Assembly: GCA_018266835.1 (NCBI GenBank)
Contig: JAFDZP010000007.1
Coordinates: 1-64,000, forward strand
DNA from: Bacteroidota bacterium
GTDB taxonomy: Bacteria > Bacteroidota > Ignavibacteria > Tepidaquicellales > Tepidaquicellaceae
DNA: 64,000 bases
Reading direction: 5' to 3'
Part shown: positions 7,974-16,636 of the stretch, in pieces
Numbering within the stretch: the stretch's first letter is position 1
How the letters are laid out: each line of letters begins with the position of its first letter
Position numbers and translations under genes: made by a program
The notes under the pieces: model-generated
Seen by the model: the letters and a program-made list of their open reading frames with translations, nothing else
What the model was told of the DNA's origin: nothing
Database searches by the model: none

Positions 7974-9446
7974 TTATCTGTTGTATATCAGTTCTTTTAT
8001 TTTACTTATCAGCCAGACATTTTTTGTTTCCGACATAAATTTTTCCAGATCATACATTTCCTTTTTTTTCTCTTCTTTATCGGAAAGCATTGCTGTGAAT
8101 TTTACCAGCAGTTTCATTCCTGCAATAAAATCCTTACCTGATTTTCTGTAATTTTCAGAGACTTTTTTGTTATCCTTTAAATAATGTGAAAAGGCATCAA
8201 TGGCATAATTAATATTTTCAAGATAAGATTCAGATTGTTTCATAAGCTCATAAAAATTTTTTAACTGCATCAGTTTCATATCATAGGTAAACACTTCATT
8301 TGCAAATCTGAATTTTGAAATATAATCCAATGATGTAATGTAATCTCCCTTATAATGATTAAGATATGCGTAAGAATAATTTAGCATATTTTCTTTGAAA
8401 TCTGGGTTTAGTTTTTCAGCGTATTCTTCGATATACTTTTCAGTCCAGTCTATATCTCCGGCATGAAGTCCCGCAAGCATAAACATTTTGAAAGTTCCTG
8501 CGTTGATATATATAATTTCTCCCGATGGAAACAATCCCTGCGAGAGTCCAAACTTTACAAACTCAAACTTAAGCTGAATTGTCTGCTCCGAAGGATTAGC
8601 GGTGTAGTAATTTAAAACCGATGTGAAATAATTCATCTTATGTCTGTGGTCAAGGGTATCGAATGTATCCATATAAACTTCATTCAGCTTCATATACAGA
8701 TGCTCGAATTTTTTATTCTTAAGCATCGTGCATAACAAAATAATATCAAGTTTTATTTTTTTATAGTTGGGATAATCGGGGCGGAGATTATCCAGAAATT
8801 TATCGAGCTCGATGTTATTTATCAGAAGTGAAAGCTGCTCTGTTTTTCTTTGTATATTGTAAGATTCAGAGTTCACTTTCAGACTATTTAACAGGTGTGA
8901 AGAAATATTAACAAAGAATGTAATTAAATCCTCGCTCTGACTTTCGACTACACCATATATTTCCGGATTTTTATTTGTAAGGCTTTTAAAATGAAATATT
9001 AAATTTTTCAGCAAAATCATCTGAATCTCACGGATAAATCCTGAGTCCAGATCTTCTTCCATCAACAAAGTTTCTTCTGCTTTCTTTTCACCTAATGCAT
9101 AAAGCGCCCGGTGAGAATATCCTTCAATGAGAAGATAGTTATAATAGAAATTCATGTTCTTCAGGGAGTCTACTGCTATATAATCATCAAGTATCTTGCT
9201 GAAATCGGAGTTCAATGTGCGTAATATTTTTGATTGTTTTCCTTCCTTGTCATCAAGCTTACCGAAATAACTTTTAAGAAATTTTTCTTTGCTGATTTCA
9301 AAATCAGGATGATACTTCATAATGCATTCATAGTACTTCGTGAGGTCTCTTCCAGTGCTGAAGTAGGGTGATAAGATGAATTTTTTGAAGTCTTTTATAT
9401 CAGAACTATTAAAGGTTTTTAATACACTTATGATTTTTTCGTTCAA
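7974..9446 (-). CDS. conserved helical protein of unknown function, paralogue A
   Basis: 490 residues, no signal peptide or membrane segment, so probably cytoplasmic. It is not recognised as a known enzyme. The N-terminal about 90 residues carry DFKKFILSPYFS and KYHPDF; these and the C-terminal half (DWTEKYIEEY, ENMLNYSYAYLNHYKGDY, SLDYISKF) align with the protein at 57456-58892 (FEDFVASPYFN, KYYPEF, DWLEKFIDEY, ENMKNYSKGHLYYQRKDY, SLEHITKV). The C-terminal part looks like paired helices of the TPR type, suggesting a scaffold or protein-binding role (inference). It is the first host gene right of the integrated element, convergent with the tRNA terminator, and one of two minus-strand paralogues flanking the plus-strand polysaccharide locus. 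An open point is whether the pair regulates the locus. Confidence 0.85.
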   Translation of the reverse strand: MNEKIISVLKTFNSSDIKDFKKFILSPYFSTGRDLTKYYECIMKYHPDFEISKEKFLKSYFGKLDDKEGKQSKILRTLNSDFSKILDDYIAVDSLKNMNFYYNYLLIEGYSHRALYALGEKKAEETLLMEEDLDSGFIREIQMILLKNLIFHFKSLTNKNPEIYGVVESQSEDLITFFVNISSHLLNSLKVNSESYNIQRKTEQLSLLINNIELDKFLDNLRPDYPNYKKIKLDIILLCTMLKNKKFEHLYMKLNEVYMDTFDTLDHRHKMNYFTSVLNYYTANPSEQTIQLKFEFVKFGLSQGLFPSGEIIYINAGTFKMFMLAGLHAGDIDWTEKYIEEYAEKLNPDFKENMLNYSYAYLNHYKGDYITSLDYISKFRFANEVFTYDMKLMQLKNFYELMKQSESYLENINYAIDAFSHYLKDNKKVSENYRKSGKDFIAGMKLLVKFTAMLSDKEEKKKEMYDLEKFMSETKNVWLISKIKELIYNR

Positions 9447-9598
9447 TTTCTTGGGGTTTCTTCGTGCGGTAATGTATTTTTAAATAAAGAAAAAAACAAT
9501 CTATTATTTTGAATAGATGCGGTGTATAAGAAAATTTGCTGTGGCAACTTTAAAAATTTCTCTTTGCAAACCGCAGTGCATATTTACTAATTTGCGGA

Positions 9599-9626
9599 TG
9601 TGCACAAATGGTGCACGCTGCGTGCA
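9599..9626. promoter_or_regulatory. paired palindromic operator-like sites
   Basis: Between divergent genes, TGTGCACA (9599-9606) is a perfect palindrome. TGCACGCTGCGTGCA (9612-9626) is a second inverted repeat (TGCACG/CGTGCA around CTG). An outer pair CCGCA/TGCGG (9571-9575, 9593-9597) lies beside them. The cluster stands out as GC-rich in AT-rich DNA. It precedes the small ribbon-helix-helix-like gene by about 50 bp, so that protein might bind here. Binding is inferred. Confidence 0.45.
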
Positions 9627-9674
9627 CTCTCCCAAAACATCGTCCGCACGAAAAGATAATTCAAATTCTCCCAA

Positions 9675-9860
9675 ATGAAAAAACAAACTAAAAAAGCACG
9701 GGGATATAGACTGTTCCCTCAGACACAAAAGCAGATTGCGAAAATACAAAAACTGCTTAATGCTGATTCAGATAAGGCAATCTCAACAGCATGCGACTTT
9801 TTTTTGAAGCAGCATAGTGATGTAAAAGAAAAAGCAAAATTTTTAACAACTAATTTATAA
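9675..9860 (+). CDS. small ribbon-helix-helix-like protein
   Basis: 61 residues, basic N-terminus (MKKQTKKARG), then a pattern that fits the ribbon-helix-helix fold of Arc/MetJ/CopG-like DNA-binding proteins. It has a short strand (GYRLF), a helix (QTQKQIAKIQKLLN), a turn (ADSD) and a second helix (KAISTACDFFLKQHSD). Its stop is 4 bp before the ATG of the secreted protein at 9865, so the two are probably co-transcribed. Operator-like palindromes lie about 50-75 bp upstream of its start, which suggests autoregulation and control of the following secreted-protein genes. No toxin partner is visible. It is short and assigned by pattern only, so it could be another small helical protein. The ATG is not preceded by a clear Shine-Dalgarno, as is usual here. 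Confidence 0.55.
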   Translation: MKKQTKKARGYRLFPQTQKQIAKIQKLLNADSDKAISTACDFFLKQHSDVKEKAKFLTTNL

Positions 9861-9864
9861 TAAT

Positions 9865-11685
9865 ATGAAAAAAATAATATTTACAATGTTCTTAATTCTG
9901 ATTTCCCAATCAGTTTTCTCTCAACAAAATAAAACTCCGGGAATAACTCACACGGAAGTTACAAGCAGTTCCGTACCTGATGCAAGGATTACTGAAGTTG
10001 TAAAGAATTTAAATGATGCAAGACTTGCTAACGATTTAGTATCCACTAAATATTGGCAGGAAAAACTTAATCAACTTACTTCTCCGCAGAAAATACAGTC
10101 CTCAAACGATGCATTTAATTTTTCCAGAGGTTCAGAAAATTATAATCCCGGCGAAGTATTAAATCTTACAAGAATAACGAGTTCAACTGTAATAGCAAAC
10201 TCTATCTCAAGAGAAAGAATTAATGGAATTATTTTCGCAGCAATTGGCGTTTACGGCGGTCCGACAACTCCCGATACACTTAAGATATACAAATCTACTA
10301 ATAACGGTTTAACCTTTTATTTAATGTACGGAATTTCTCAGTCAGAATTAAAAATAGATTATAACGGTGTGGATGCAGAAGCAGTATCAAAAGGTGATTC
10401 TGCTTATGCTTTCGTTGCTATGTCTTATACACTGTCAGGTTACAAGTCAATCTCTGTAATCAGAATCCGTGAGGATGGAGACATGGTATCAATATTGAGC
10501 GCTGCCGGCTCGCCAACGTATGTATATTCAAATGCCAGAATTACCAGCGATAATGCCGTATTTTCAACAAGTACATATATATATTTATCTCTGACATTAG
10601 ATTCTGTTGCAGGCGGAAGAAATCTTAAATCAAAATTGTATTACATTCCCGATATATATGCGTCTTCTATATCGGCTCTTTCAGGTTATCAAAGTAATGC
10701 AGGCGGACAATATGGATATTATGTAGCCGGGATATCACCTGATTCTGCAAAATTTGAAACAGATATTGCCTGCGTTAACGGAGTTGGCAATATAAACCTT
10801 TTGTATACTGTTACGGTTGTGCGCGGAATTCCCGGATTATTCGGCAGCGGCACTTCACTTCATTTCACAAGAAGTGATACATATGGTACTACAGCTCCCA
10901 CTTTATTTAATACAACTGACCCCGGGTTTTTGAAAGAAAGTCCAAGAATTGCAAGTACAGGATATCAGAATAATTCAGCGATGGTTACAGTGCGTAGATT
11001 ATATGGCGGAGGAGACTGGGACCCCTATTATTTCTACACATCAAACATTACTGGAGGAGCTCCGATTTTTGATGCAAACTATATTGATGAATTTTCCGAT
11101 ACTACTACAGGAATTTCAGTTGCAGGCAGACCAAGATCCAACGGTTCATATTTATTCGCATATAACAACAGAAGAGGAGAAAATTTCAGCGCAGTAAACA
11201 GCAGGACTTTTAATGCAGGTGTAATGGGAAGCACCGTGCAAATGAATCCAACAAATGTTGGCGGCACAAACTATTACGGATACGCAAGTCCAAGTTTTAG
11301 AAATGTAAATGGTGATTCATGTCTTGTAATCTGGAGTGGCCCTGCCGGTAATGGAAGCTATGTGACAGGCGGCTGCTCGGGAACTGTTTTCACAGGTACG
11401 GGTAATTCAAATTCAGCTGCAGATAATTTTCATCTGTCACAAAATTATCCTAACCCGTTTAACCCTTCTACAATAATAAATTATTCATTGCCGGTCCAAA
11501 GCAATGTATCAATAAAAATATTTGATGTACTTGGAAAAGAAATAAACAGTTTGATAAATGAAGTGCAGACAGCAGGAATTCATTCTGTTGAGTTCAATTG
11601 TATCAATCTGCCGAGCGGTGTTTATTATTACAGAATTGAAGCAGGAGATTTTGCAGATACAAAGAAAATGCTGCTGGTTAAGTAA
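9865..11685 (+). CDS. secreted protein with type IX secretion sorting domain
   Basis: 606 residues. A signal peptide covers about residues 1-20 (MKKIIFTMFLILISQSVFSQ). A spacer follows (about 20-110), then a strand-rich, Gly/Ser/Thr/Tyr-rich region with motifs such as LKIYKSTNNGLTF, compatible with a BNR/sialidase-like beta-propeller. The last about 87 residues form a type IX sorting domain: LSQNYPNPFNPSTIINYSL, FDVLGKEI, LPSGVYYYRIE, TKKMLLVK. It should be exported by Sec and then cross the outer membrane by the type IX system. No catalytic residues were recognised. It follows the small regulator by 4 bp and is followed by a strong hairpin, then by another sorting-domain protein. The three genes look like one module for surface or secreted products. 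Confidence 0.85.
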   Translation: MKKIIFTMFLILISQSVFSQQNKTPGITHTEVTSSSVPDARITEVVKNLNDARLANDLVSTKYWQEKLNQLTSPQKIQSSNDAFNFSRGSENYNPGEVLNLTRITSSTVIANSISRERINGIIFAAIGVYGGPTTPDTLKIYKSTNNGLTFYLMYGISQSELKIDYNGVDAEAVSKGDSAYAFVAMSYTLSGYKSISVIRIREDGDMVSILSAAGSPTYVYSNARITSDNAVFSTSTYIYLSLTLDSVAGGRNLKSKLYYIPDIYASSISALSGYQSNAGGQYGYYVAGISPDSAKFETDIACVNGVGNINLLYTVTVVRGIPGLFGSGTSLHFTRSDTYGTTAPTLFNTTDPGFLKESPRIASTGYQNNSAMVTVRRLYGGGDWDPYYFYTSNITGGAPIFDANYIDEFSDTTTGISVAGRPRSNGSYLFAYNNRRGENFSAVNSRTFNAGVMGSTVQMNPTNVGGTNYYGYASPSFRNVNGDSCLVIWSGPAGNGSYVTGGCSGTVFTGTGNSNSAADNFHLSQNYPNPFNPSTIINYSLPVQSNVSIKIFDVLGKEINSLINEVQTAGIHSVEFNCINLPSGVYYYRIEAGDFADTKKMLLVK

Positions 11686-11702
11686 GCCGGTTAAATTTCT
11701 CA

Positions 11703-11733
11703 GCCGCTGCTGCTTATCTCCCGCAGCAGCGGC
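11703..11733 (+). terminator. strong GC-rich hairpin between two secreted-protein genes
   Basis: GCCGCTGCTGC (11703-11713) pairs perfectly with GCAGCAGCGGC (11723-11733) around a 9-nt loop. It lies 17 bp past the stop of the preceding gene. The tail is A-rich rather than T-rich on the plus strand, so it may be a partial terminator or an mRNA-stabilising hairpin. Confidence 0.7.
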
Positions 11734-11766
11734 AAATTAAAATATAATAAATTTAATAATATCCCC

Positions 11767-14391
11767 ATGAAGAAAATTATATATAACTCCGCTTCCATTC
11801 TGGTATTATTGTTCCTCATATTTTTTTTAACCAATGCTACAATATTTAAAAAAATTGATATAGACAGTGATGAGGGATATGAAAAAAATGATATTGAAAA
11901 TAATCAGAAGAAAACTGAACATGAAGCCGAGGGCGAAGGTGAAGAAAAAGAAAACCCTGCCTATGTGAAACTTTCCGTTCAGGAAACAGCAGACTTATGG
12001 GAAAAATATGAAAGCACCTTAAAAAATTCACAGGTTGATAACGCCTCTGACCCATGGATTTCTATGGGTCCGAAAGGCGCATTCAACAGGCTGACTCAGG
12101 TGCCGGGATCAAAATTCAGCGGTAAGATATTAGACATTGAAATTACCAATCAGGGATACTTCAGGATTGGAAGCGCTAATGGAGGATTATGGGAGCAGCT
12201 TTTCATAGGAGAACCTGTGTGCTTAACAGATAATATCACCTCTCAAAAGATAGGTGCGTTTGCTTCGAATTTTCTTAACCCGGATGAAATTTACGTCGGT
12301 ACAGGAGAAATTGGAGGAGGAAGAGACGGTACAGGAATATTTAAAACGACAAACAAAGGTGTAAACTGGGTAAACATTTTACCTGCAAATAATTCTTTAT
12401 ATTTAGCTGCCGTATCAAAAGTCCTTTATAATCCTCTTTACCCGGAAATAGTTCATATATCGGGAGCAGGACAGCTTAATAATTACCTGAGGACTACTAA
12501 CGGAGGAACAAACTGGCGGGCTATTAATATTGGAGGCATGACTACAATTTCTGATTTAGTAATAAATCCTCTTGACCCCACTATTCTTTACGCTGCTGTG
12601 TGGGGCAGTAATGCCGCTACGAATATATTCAAAACCACAAACTCGGGCAGTACCTGGAATGCAATGGCATCTACTTCAGGGCTGCCAACAGCTAATTTTG
12701 GAAATACTACTCTTGCAATTTGTAATGACCAGCCAAATATTTTGTATGCTTTAATTGCAAACAGCACCAACAATAATTTGCTGGGTGTTTATAAAACAAT
12801 TAACGGTGGAACAAACTGGAACAGATTAAACACTCCGACGGAATTTGATATTTTAAACGGACAAGGCTTTCATGCAAATTCAATTACGGTAAGTCCGCGG
12901 GACCCGAATAAAGTTTTAGCGGGTGGTGTTTATTTAATCCGTTCAAGTGACGGCGGAACAAACTGGACTGCAATAACAAGTCCGTCAATTCAGCCCGGCA
13001 CTGTAAATCCCAATGTACATGCAGATATACAATCATTTGAATGGAACGAAAACGGAACTACTTTATACCTGGCAAATGACGGAGGGCTTGCGGTTTCATC
13101 CGATGCCGGAGTGACGTATAACACAAATATAAATTCATTCCCGATAACGGAGACAGTATATTTTGATTATAGCGAAGGCAACAATAATTATCTGGCTTCA
13201 GGAGTGGAACATAACGGAACAGTAGTGACAAGCAACGGAGGAGCTACATGGAATCACACACAATATGGTGACGGTTCCGGAGCGGCAATACATCCTACAG
13301 ATCAAAACTTATATTACTCGACAGTCGGAGTAGTGCCAAATAATCCCGTTCCGTTCTACCCAAGCTTCAGTACTAACTCGGGATTAACATGGACCGGTGT
13401 TACAAACAATATTACAGGAGGATGCGGGCAATGGTACAATCAGATTAAAAGTTCTCGTACTCCGAATAATTTCCAGATATTTGTTCCTATATGCAAAGGT
13501 ATGTGGAGGTCTACCAATAACGGAGCAAACTGGCTGAATTTAAATATGCCGATGACTGCAACGGGATATTTAGACTATGGTTTTGATGTCATGCCGTTAA
13601 CAAACCAGTTATTTGTTCCTACAACGGATTCTACTACATCTAATACTGGTAAATTATATACAGGAATTAGCCAGGCATGGTTTGATATATCTCCTAATAT
13701 TGGCAATAAAGTAATTCAAAAAGTTAAAGCAGCATTCCTGCTTCTGGCAATTGTAAGAGGCAGTATTGATTCTACAAATAAAATATACAAGATGTCTGCA
13801 GACAGAGTTTTAAATCCCGAGTGGACAAAGGTACCTTCAAACGGAATATCACAATATCCGCTGACAGATATTCAGCTTGATTACTCTGATACTAACAGGA
13901 TGATAGTGGGAACTCAGGGATGGGGATGCTTTATTACAACTAACGGAGGACAAAACTGGTACCCATGGAACGAAGGTCTTCCGAAAGGAATGATTATACA
14001 GGAAATGAAATTGATAGACTCAGCACAGGGAGAAGATTACGTCTTAATCTCTACTTACGGCAGAGGAATTTTTAAAAGAAAACTTAATGCAAAAGTAATT
14101 TCTGTTTCAGACCCGGTTGAAATACTCAAACAGTATGAGCTAAATCAAAACTATCCGAATCCTTTTAATCCGGTTACAACAATTAAATTTAATATTCCAA
14201 AAAAGGAGTATGTAAAACTTAGTGTATATGATATTAACGGAAGAGAAGTTTCAACACTTGTAGACAGGGTAACTCACAGCGGAATTTATACTGCAAGCTT
14301 TAACGGTGCCGATTTTCCAAGTGGAGTTTATTTTTACAAACTCACAACTCCATCATTTACCCAAACTAAAAAAATGATATTAGTAAAATAG
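11767..14391 (+). CDS. secreted Asp-box (sortilin/VPS10-like) beta-propeller protein with type IX sorting domain
   Basis: 874 residues. Residues 1-25 are a signal peptide or anchor (MKKIIYNSASILVLLFLIFF). Residues about 32-62 are a strongly acidic, Lys/Glu-rich linker. The body (about 85-780) holds about ten Asp-box-like motifs S/T-x-D/N-x-G-x-x-W (for example TTNKGVNW, TTNGGTNW, TTNSGSTW, SSDGGTNW, TSNGGATW, STNNGANW), typical of BNR/VPS10-type propellers. The last about 86 residues are a type IX sorting domain (LNQNYPNPFNPVTTIKFNI, FPSGVYFYKL, TKKMILVK). Asp-box propellers bind or cut glycans or proteins; sialidase catalytic residues were not identified, so no reaction is proposed. A wobble-paired hairpin follows. 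Confidence 0.88.
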   Translation: MKKIIYNSASILVLLFLIFFLTNATIFKKIDIDSDEGYEKNDIENNQKKTEHEAEGEGEEKENPAYVKLSVQETADLWEKYESTLKNSQVDNASDPWISMGPKGAFNRLTQVPGSKFSGKILDIEITNQGYFRIGSANGGLWEQLFIGEPVCLTDNITSQKIGAFASNFLNPDEIYVGTGEIGGGRDGTGIFKTTNKGVNWVNILPANNSLYLAAVSKVLYNPLYPEIVHISGAGQLNNYLRTTNGGTNWRAINIGGMTTISDLVINPLDPTILYAAVWGSNAATNIFKTTNSGSTWNAMASTSGLPTANFGNTTLAICNDQPNILYALIANSTNNNLLGVYKTINGGTNWNRLNTPTEFDILNGQGFHANSITVSPRDPNKVLAGGVYLIRSSDGGTNWTAITSPSIQPGTVNPNVHADIQSFEWNENGTTLYLANDGGLAVSSDAGVTYNTNINSFPITETVYFDYSEGNNNYLASGVEHNGTVVTSNGGATWNHTQYGDGSGAAIHPTDQNLYYSTVGVVPNNPVPFYPSFSTNSGLTWTGVTNNITGGCGQWYNQIKSSRTPNNFQIFVPICKGMWRSTNNGANWLNLNMPMTATGYLDYGFDVMPLTNQLFVPTTDSTTSNTGKLYTGISQAWFDISPNIGNKVIQKVKAAFLLLAIVRGSIDSTNKIYKMSADRVLNPEWTKVPSNGISQYPLTDIQLDYSDTNRMIVGTQGWGCFITTNGGQNWYPWNEGLPKGMIIQEMKLIDSAQGEDYVLISTYGRGIFKRKLNAKVISVSDPVEILKQYELNQNYPNPFNPVTTIKFNIPKKEYVKLSVYDINGREVSTLVDRVTHSGIYTASFNGADFPSGVYFYKLTTPSFTQTKKMILVK

Positions 14392-14404
14392 TTTGATTAG
14401 AAAC

Positions 14405-14438
14405 TAAACCTGGCAGGATTAAAAACCTGTCAGGTTTA
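14405..14438 (+). terminator. intrinsic terminator after the propeller gene
   Basis: TAAACCTGGCAGG (14405-14417) pairs with CCTGTCAGGTTTA (14426-14438) over 13 positions with one G-U wobble and an 8-nt loop. It lies 14 bp after the stop codon and ends the 9675-14391 module. Confidence 0.75.
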
Positions 14439-14589
14439 ATTACCTTCTTTCATCTTCCCTCCGTCCTCATAATTCTTTTTCACATTAATAACACACTCTG
14501 CTTTTCAAAATTCCCGCTTTCAAAATCAATGTTTTATTTGATTTTCAAAGACCGTATATATTTTGAAATAAAATAAGTATTTTTAAAGA

Positions 14590-15750
14590 ATGGCTGAAGA
14601 AAAAAGAATAATAAAAATATCGGAACCTGTACTTGGTGAAGAAGAGTGGCTGGCTGTTAAAGAACCTTTGAATTCCGGTTGGCTGACACAAGGTCCAAAG
14701 GTAAGGGAGTTTGAAGAAAATTTTGCAGCACGTCATCAGGTCAAACATGCAGTTGCAGTCACAAGCGCAACAACAGCGCTGCACATTGCTGTTGCGGCTT
14801 TAGATATAAAGCCCGGCGATGAAGTAATTGTTCCGGCGTTTACCTGGGTAGCCACCTCTAATGCTGTACTTTATCAGGGCGCAAAAGTAGTTTTTGCTGA
14901 TATTGATACAAGTACCTTCAATATTAATACCGACGATCTAAAAAAGAAAATAACAAATAAAACTAAAGCTATAATACCTGTGCATCTGTTCGGACTGTGT
15001 TCTGAAATGGATAAAATTCTGGAAATTGCAGGTGATATACCAATAATTGAAGATGCCGCCTGCGCATCCGGAGCTTCGTATAAAGGTAAATCCGCGGGAA
15101 GTATGGGAAATTTAGGATGTTTCTCATTTCACCCGAGAAAATCTGTAACAACAGGTGAAGGCGGTATGGTTACAACAAATAATGATTCACTTGCCGATAA
15201 ACTACGAAAATTAAGAAATCATGGAGCTTCAAGCTCAGAAGAAGAAAGATACAATGGACCAAAGCCTTATCTTATGCCTGATTTTAATCTTTTAGGATTT
15301 AACTACAGAATGACCGATATACAGGCTGCGATTGGTATAGTTCAGTTAAAAAAACTGGATAAATTTATAGATGAAAGGGCAAGGTGGGCTGAATTTTATA
15401 TTGAAAAGCTTTCTGCTATAGATTGGATAAGTACTCCTTCATTTTCAAACGATTATAAACACGGCTGGCAGTCTTTTGTTATAATGGTAGATGAGAACAA
15501 ATCTCCCGTTACCAGAAACAAAATAATGGAATATTTGCAAGATAATGGAATTTCCACCAGACCCGGTACACATGCAGTACATATGCTGAACTATTATTCA
15601 AAACTATACGGGATTAAACCTGAAGATTACCCTAATGCAAAAAAAGCAAACGATTGCTCAATTGCACTGCCACTTCACAACAAAATGACTGAATTGGATT
15701 ACGAATACACTATCCACCATTTAAACAAGGTTAACAATTCACGATTTTAA
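14590..15750 (+). CDS. DegT/DnrJ/EryC1/StrS-family sugar aminotransferase
   Basis: 386 residues, normal family length. Known role: PLP-dependent transfer of an amino group from glutamate to a keto-sugar nucleotide. Seen: the family start GWLTQGPKVREFE, the PLP-phosphate segment TSATTALH, the acidic PLP partner in IIEDAACASGA (Asp155), and the Schiff-base lysine Lys184 in SFHPRKSVTTGEGG; also NYRMTDIQAAIG. Complete. It is separated from the main locus by about 330 bp and a hairpin at 15795, so it may be its own transcript or the promoter-proximal gene. It is one of three aminotransferases of this family here; the partner dehydratase for this one is not clear. Which sugar it acts on cannot be told. 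Confidence 0.9.
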   Translation: MAEEKRIIKISEPVLGEEEWLAVKEPLNSGWLTQGPKVREFEENFAARHQVKHAVAVTSATTALHIAVAALDIKPGDEVIVPAFTWVATSNAVLYQGAKVVFADIDTSTFNINTDDLKKKITNKTKAIIPVHLFGLCSEMDKILEIAGDIPIIEDAACASGASYKGKSAGSMGNLGCFSFHPRKSVTTGEGGMVTTNNDSLADKLRKLRNHGASSSEEERYNGPKPYLMPDFNLLGFNYRMTDIQAAIGIVQLKKLDKFIDERARWAEFYIEKLSAIDWISTPSFSNDYKHGWQSFVIMVDENKSPVTRNKIMEYLQDNGISTRPGTHAVHMLNYYSKLYGIKPEDYPNAKKANDCSIALPLHNKMTELDYEYTIHHLNKVNNSRF

Positions 15751-15794
15751 AATCTAATTTACAAACCATTACTTTCAAATAACTTATTTCAATT

Positions 15795-15827
15795 AAATTG
15801 CAGCAGTTTTTGGTACTGCTGCAATTT
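15795..15827 (+). terminator. hairpin after the first aminotransferase gene
   Basis: AATTGCAGCAGT (15796-15807) and ACTGCTGCAATT (15815-15826) pair perfectly; one more A-T pair extends it. The loop is 7 nt. It is 45 bp past the stop codon. The following tail is only moderately T-rich. Confidence 0.7.
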
Positions 15828-15956
15828 CGAAATATCTTATTATAATTTAATTAAAAAATATTGAAATTCATTGAAAAATCAAATTTTTTGGCTTTTTTTA
15901 GCCCTTCTACTATATTGAAATTGAGGCTATTTCTATGTATATTTAATATTCCTTTT

Positions 15957-16069
15957 TATCGCAATTTTTTATATCTGTGATAGAACTGGCGGAGCTATAG
16001 GTTTTGCTCTACGGTATTGTAAAAACAATAAAATAGTGTCGTAAATAATTGCAATTTTACATTGCGATA
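15957..16069 (+). promoter_or_regulatory. structured leader before the polysaccharide operon
   Basis: In the 331-bp gap before the export gene (15751-16081), TATCGCAAT (15957-15965) and ATTGCGATA (16061-16069) can pair over 9 bp and close about 95 nt. Inside are a hairpin GGAGC/GCTCT (15991-15995, 16006-16010, one wobble) and a perfect one, TATTGT-AAAA-ACAATA (16015-16030). The segment GGCGGAGC at about 15989-15995 recalls, but does not match, the ops core GGCGGTAGCG used by NusG-type antiterminators in front of polysaccharide operons. The leader ends 12 bp before the first ATG. No clear -10/-35 promoter was seen. Confidence 0.4.
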
Positions 16070-16081
16070 TAAAAATATTTT

Positions 16082-16621
16082 ATGCCAATAAAAATTTTAA
16101 GATTTTCAATAGTATTTGTAATAGTTTTCTTTACTTTTTCTAATGCATCCTTTTCCCAGGATACAACTTTAGTGATAGGAAACAAAGTTTTAAAGCAAAA
16201 AATTAATTACTATGATTTCTCAGACCCTACTAAGATAAATTTCGAAGTCACAGTCTGGGGTAGTTTTAAATCACCCGGTAAATACATTGTACCCGAGGGT
16301 TCAACTTTGATAGATTTAATAACTTTTGCAGGTCTGCCGCTTTACAGTGAATTGCTTGAAGATGTAACCCTTTTGAAAGCAAAAAATATTTCATCAAAAT
16401 ATGAATCTGCTAAGGTTTTGAAATATAATTTTAAGAAATTTTTTGATAAAAATACATCTAATTTTAATATTGATAATCCTTTATTAGGTCCGGGAGATAT
16501 AATAGTAATCCCTCTGGAAGTTGAAAAAAGTTTCTGGGATTACTTTAAAGATGGATTAATAATAATCGGACCGATAGCTTCAATACTTTCGGTTATTATT
16601 GCATTAAATAATAACAAGTAA
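16082..16621 (+). CDS. small SLBB-domain polysaccharide export protein with C-terminal membrane segment
   Basis: 179 residues. Residues 1-26 are a signal peptide (hydrophobic, ending ASFSQ). Residues about 53-143 fit an SLBB-type domain: VTVWGSFKSPGKYIVPEGSTLIDLITFAG, then DVTLLKA and LLGPGDIIVIP. Residues about 156-176 form a membrane helix. Known role of the family: periplasmic or outer-membrane export of polysaccharide (Wza-like). It lacks the larger export domain of Wza, so it may be a truncated accessory, with the real Wza encoded elsewhere. It is first in the operon, 15 bp before the Wzc-like kinase, a usual pairing. The C-terminal helix resembles the inner-membrane or barrel anchor of some export proteins. 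The export role is well supported by context; the pore role is uncertain. Confidence 0.75.
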   Translation: MPIKILRFSIVFVIVFFTFSNASFSQDTTLVIGNKVLKQKINYYDFSDPTKINFEVTVWGSFKSPGKYIVPEGSTLIDLITFAGLPLYSELLEDVTLLKAKNISSKYESAKVLKYNFKKFFDKNTSNFNIDNPLLGPGDIIVIPLEVEKSFWDYFKDGLIIIGPIASILSVIIALNNNK

Positions 16622-16636
16622 CAATTAAAATATTAA

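Noticed and set aside
9504-9749. 81-codon minus-strand frame opposite the operator and the RHH-like gene
   Set aside because: Composition and position fit a shadow frame; the plus-strand gene is favoured by its pattern and 4-bp link.
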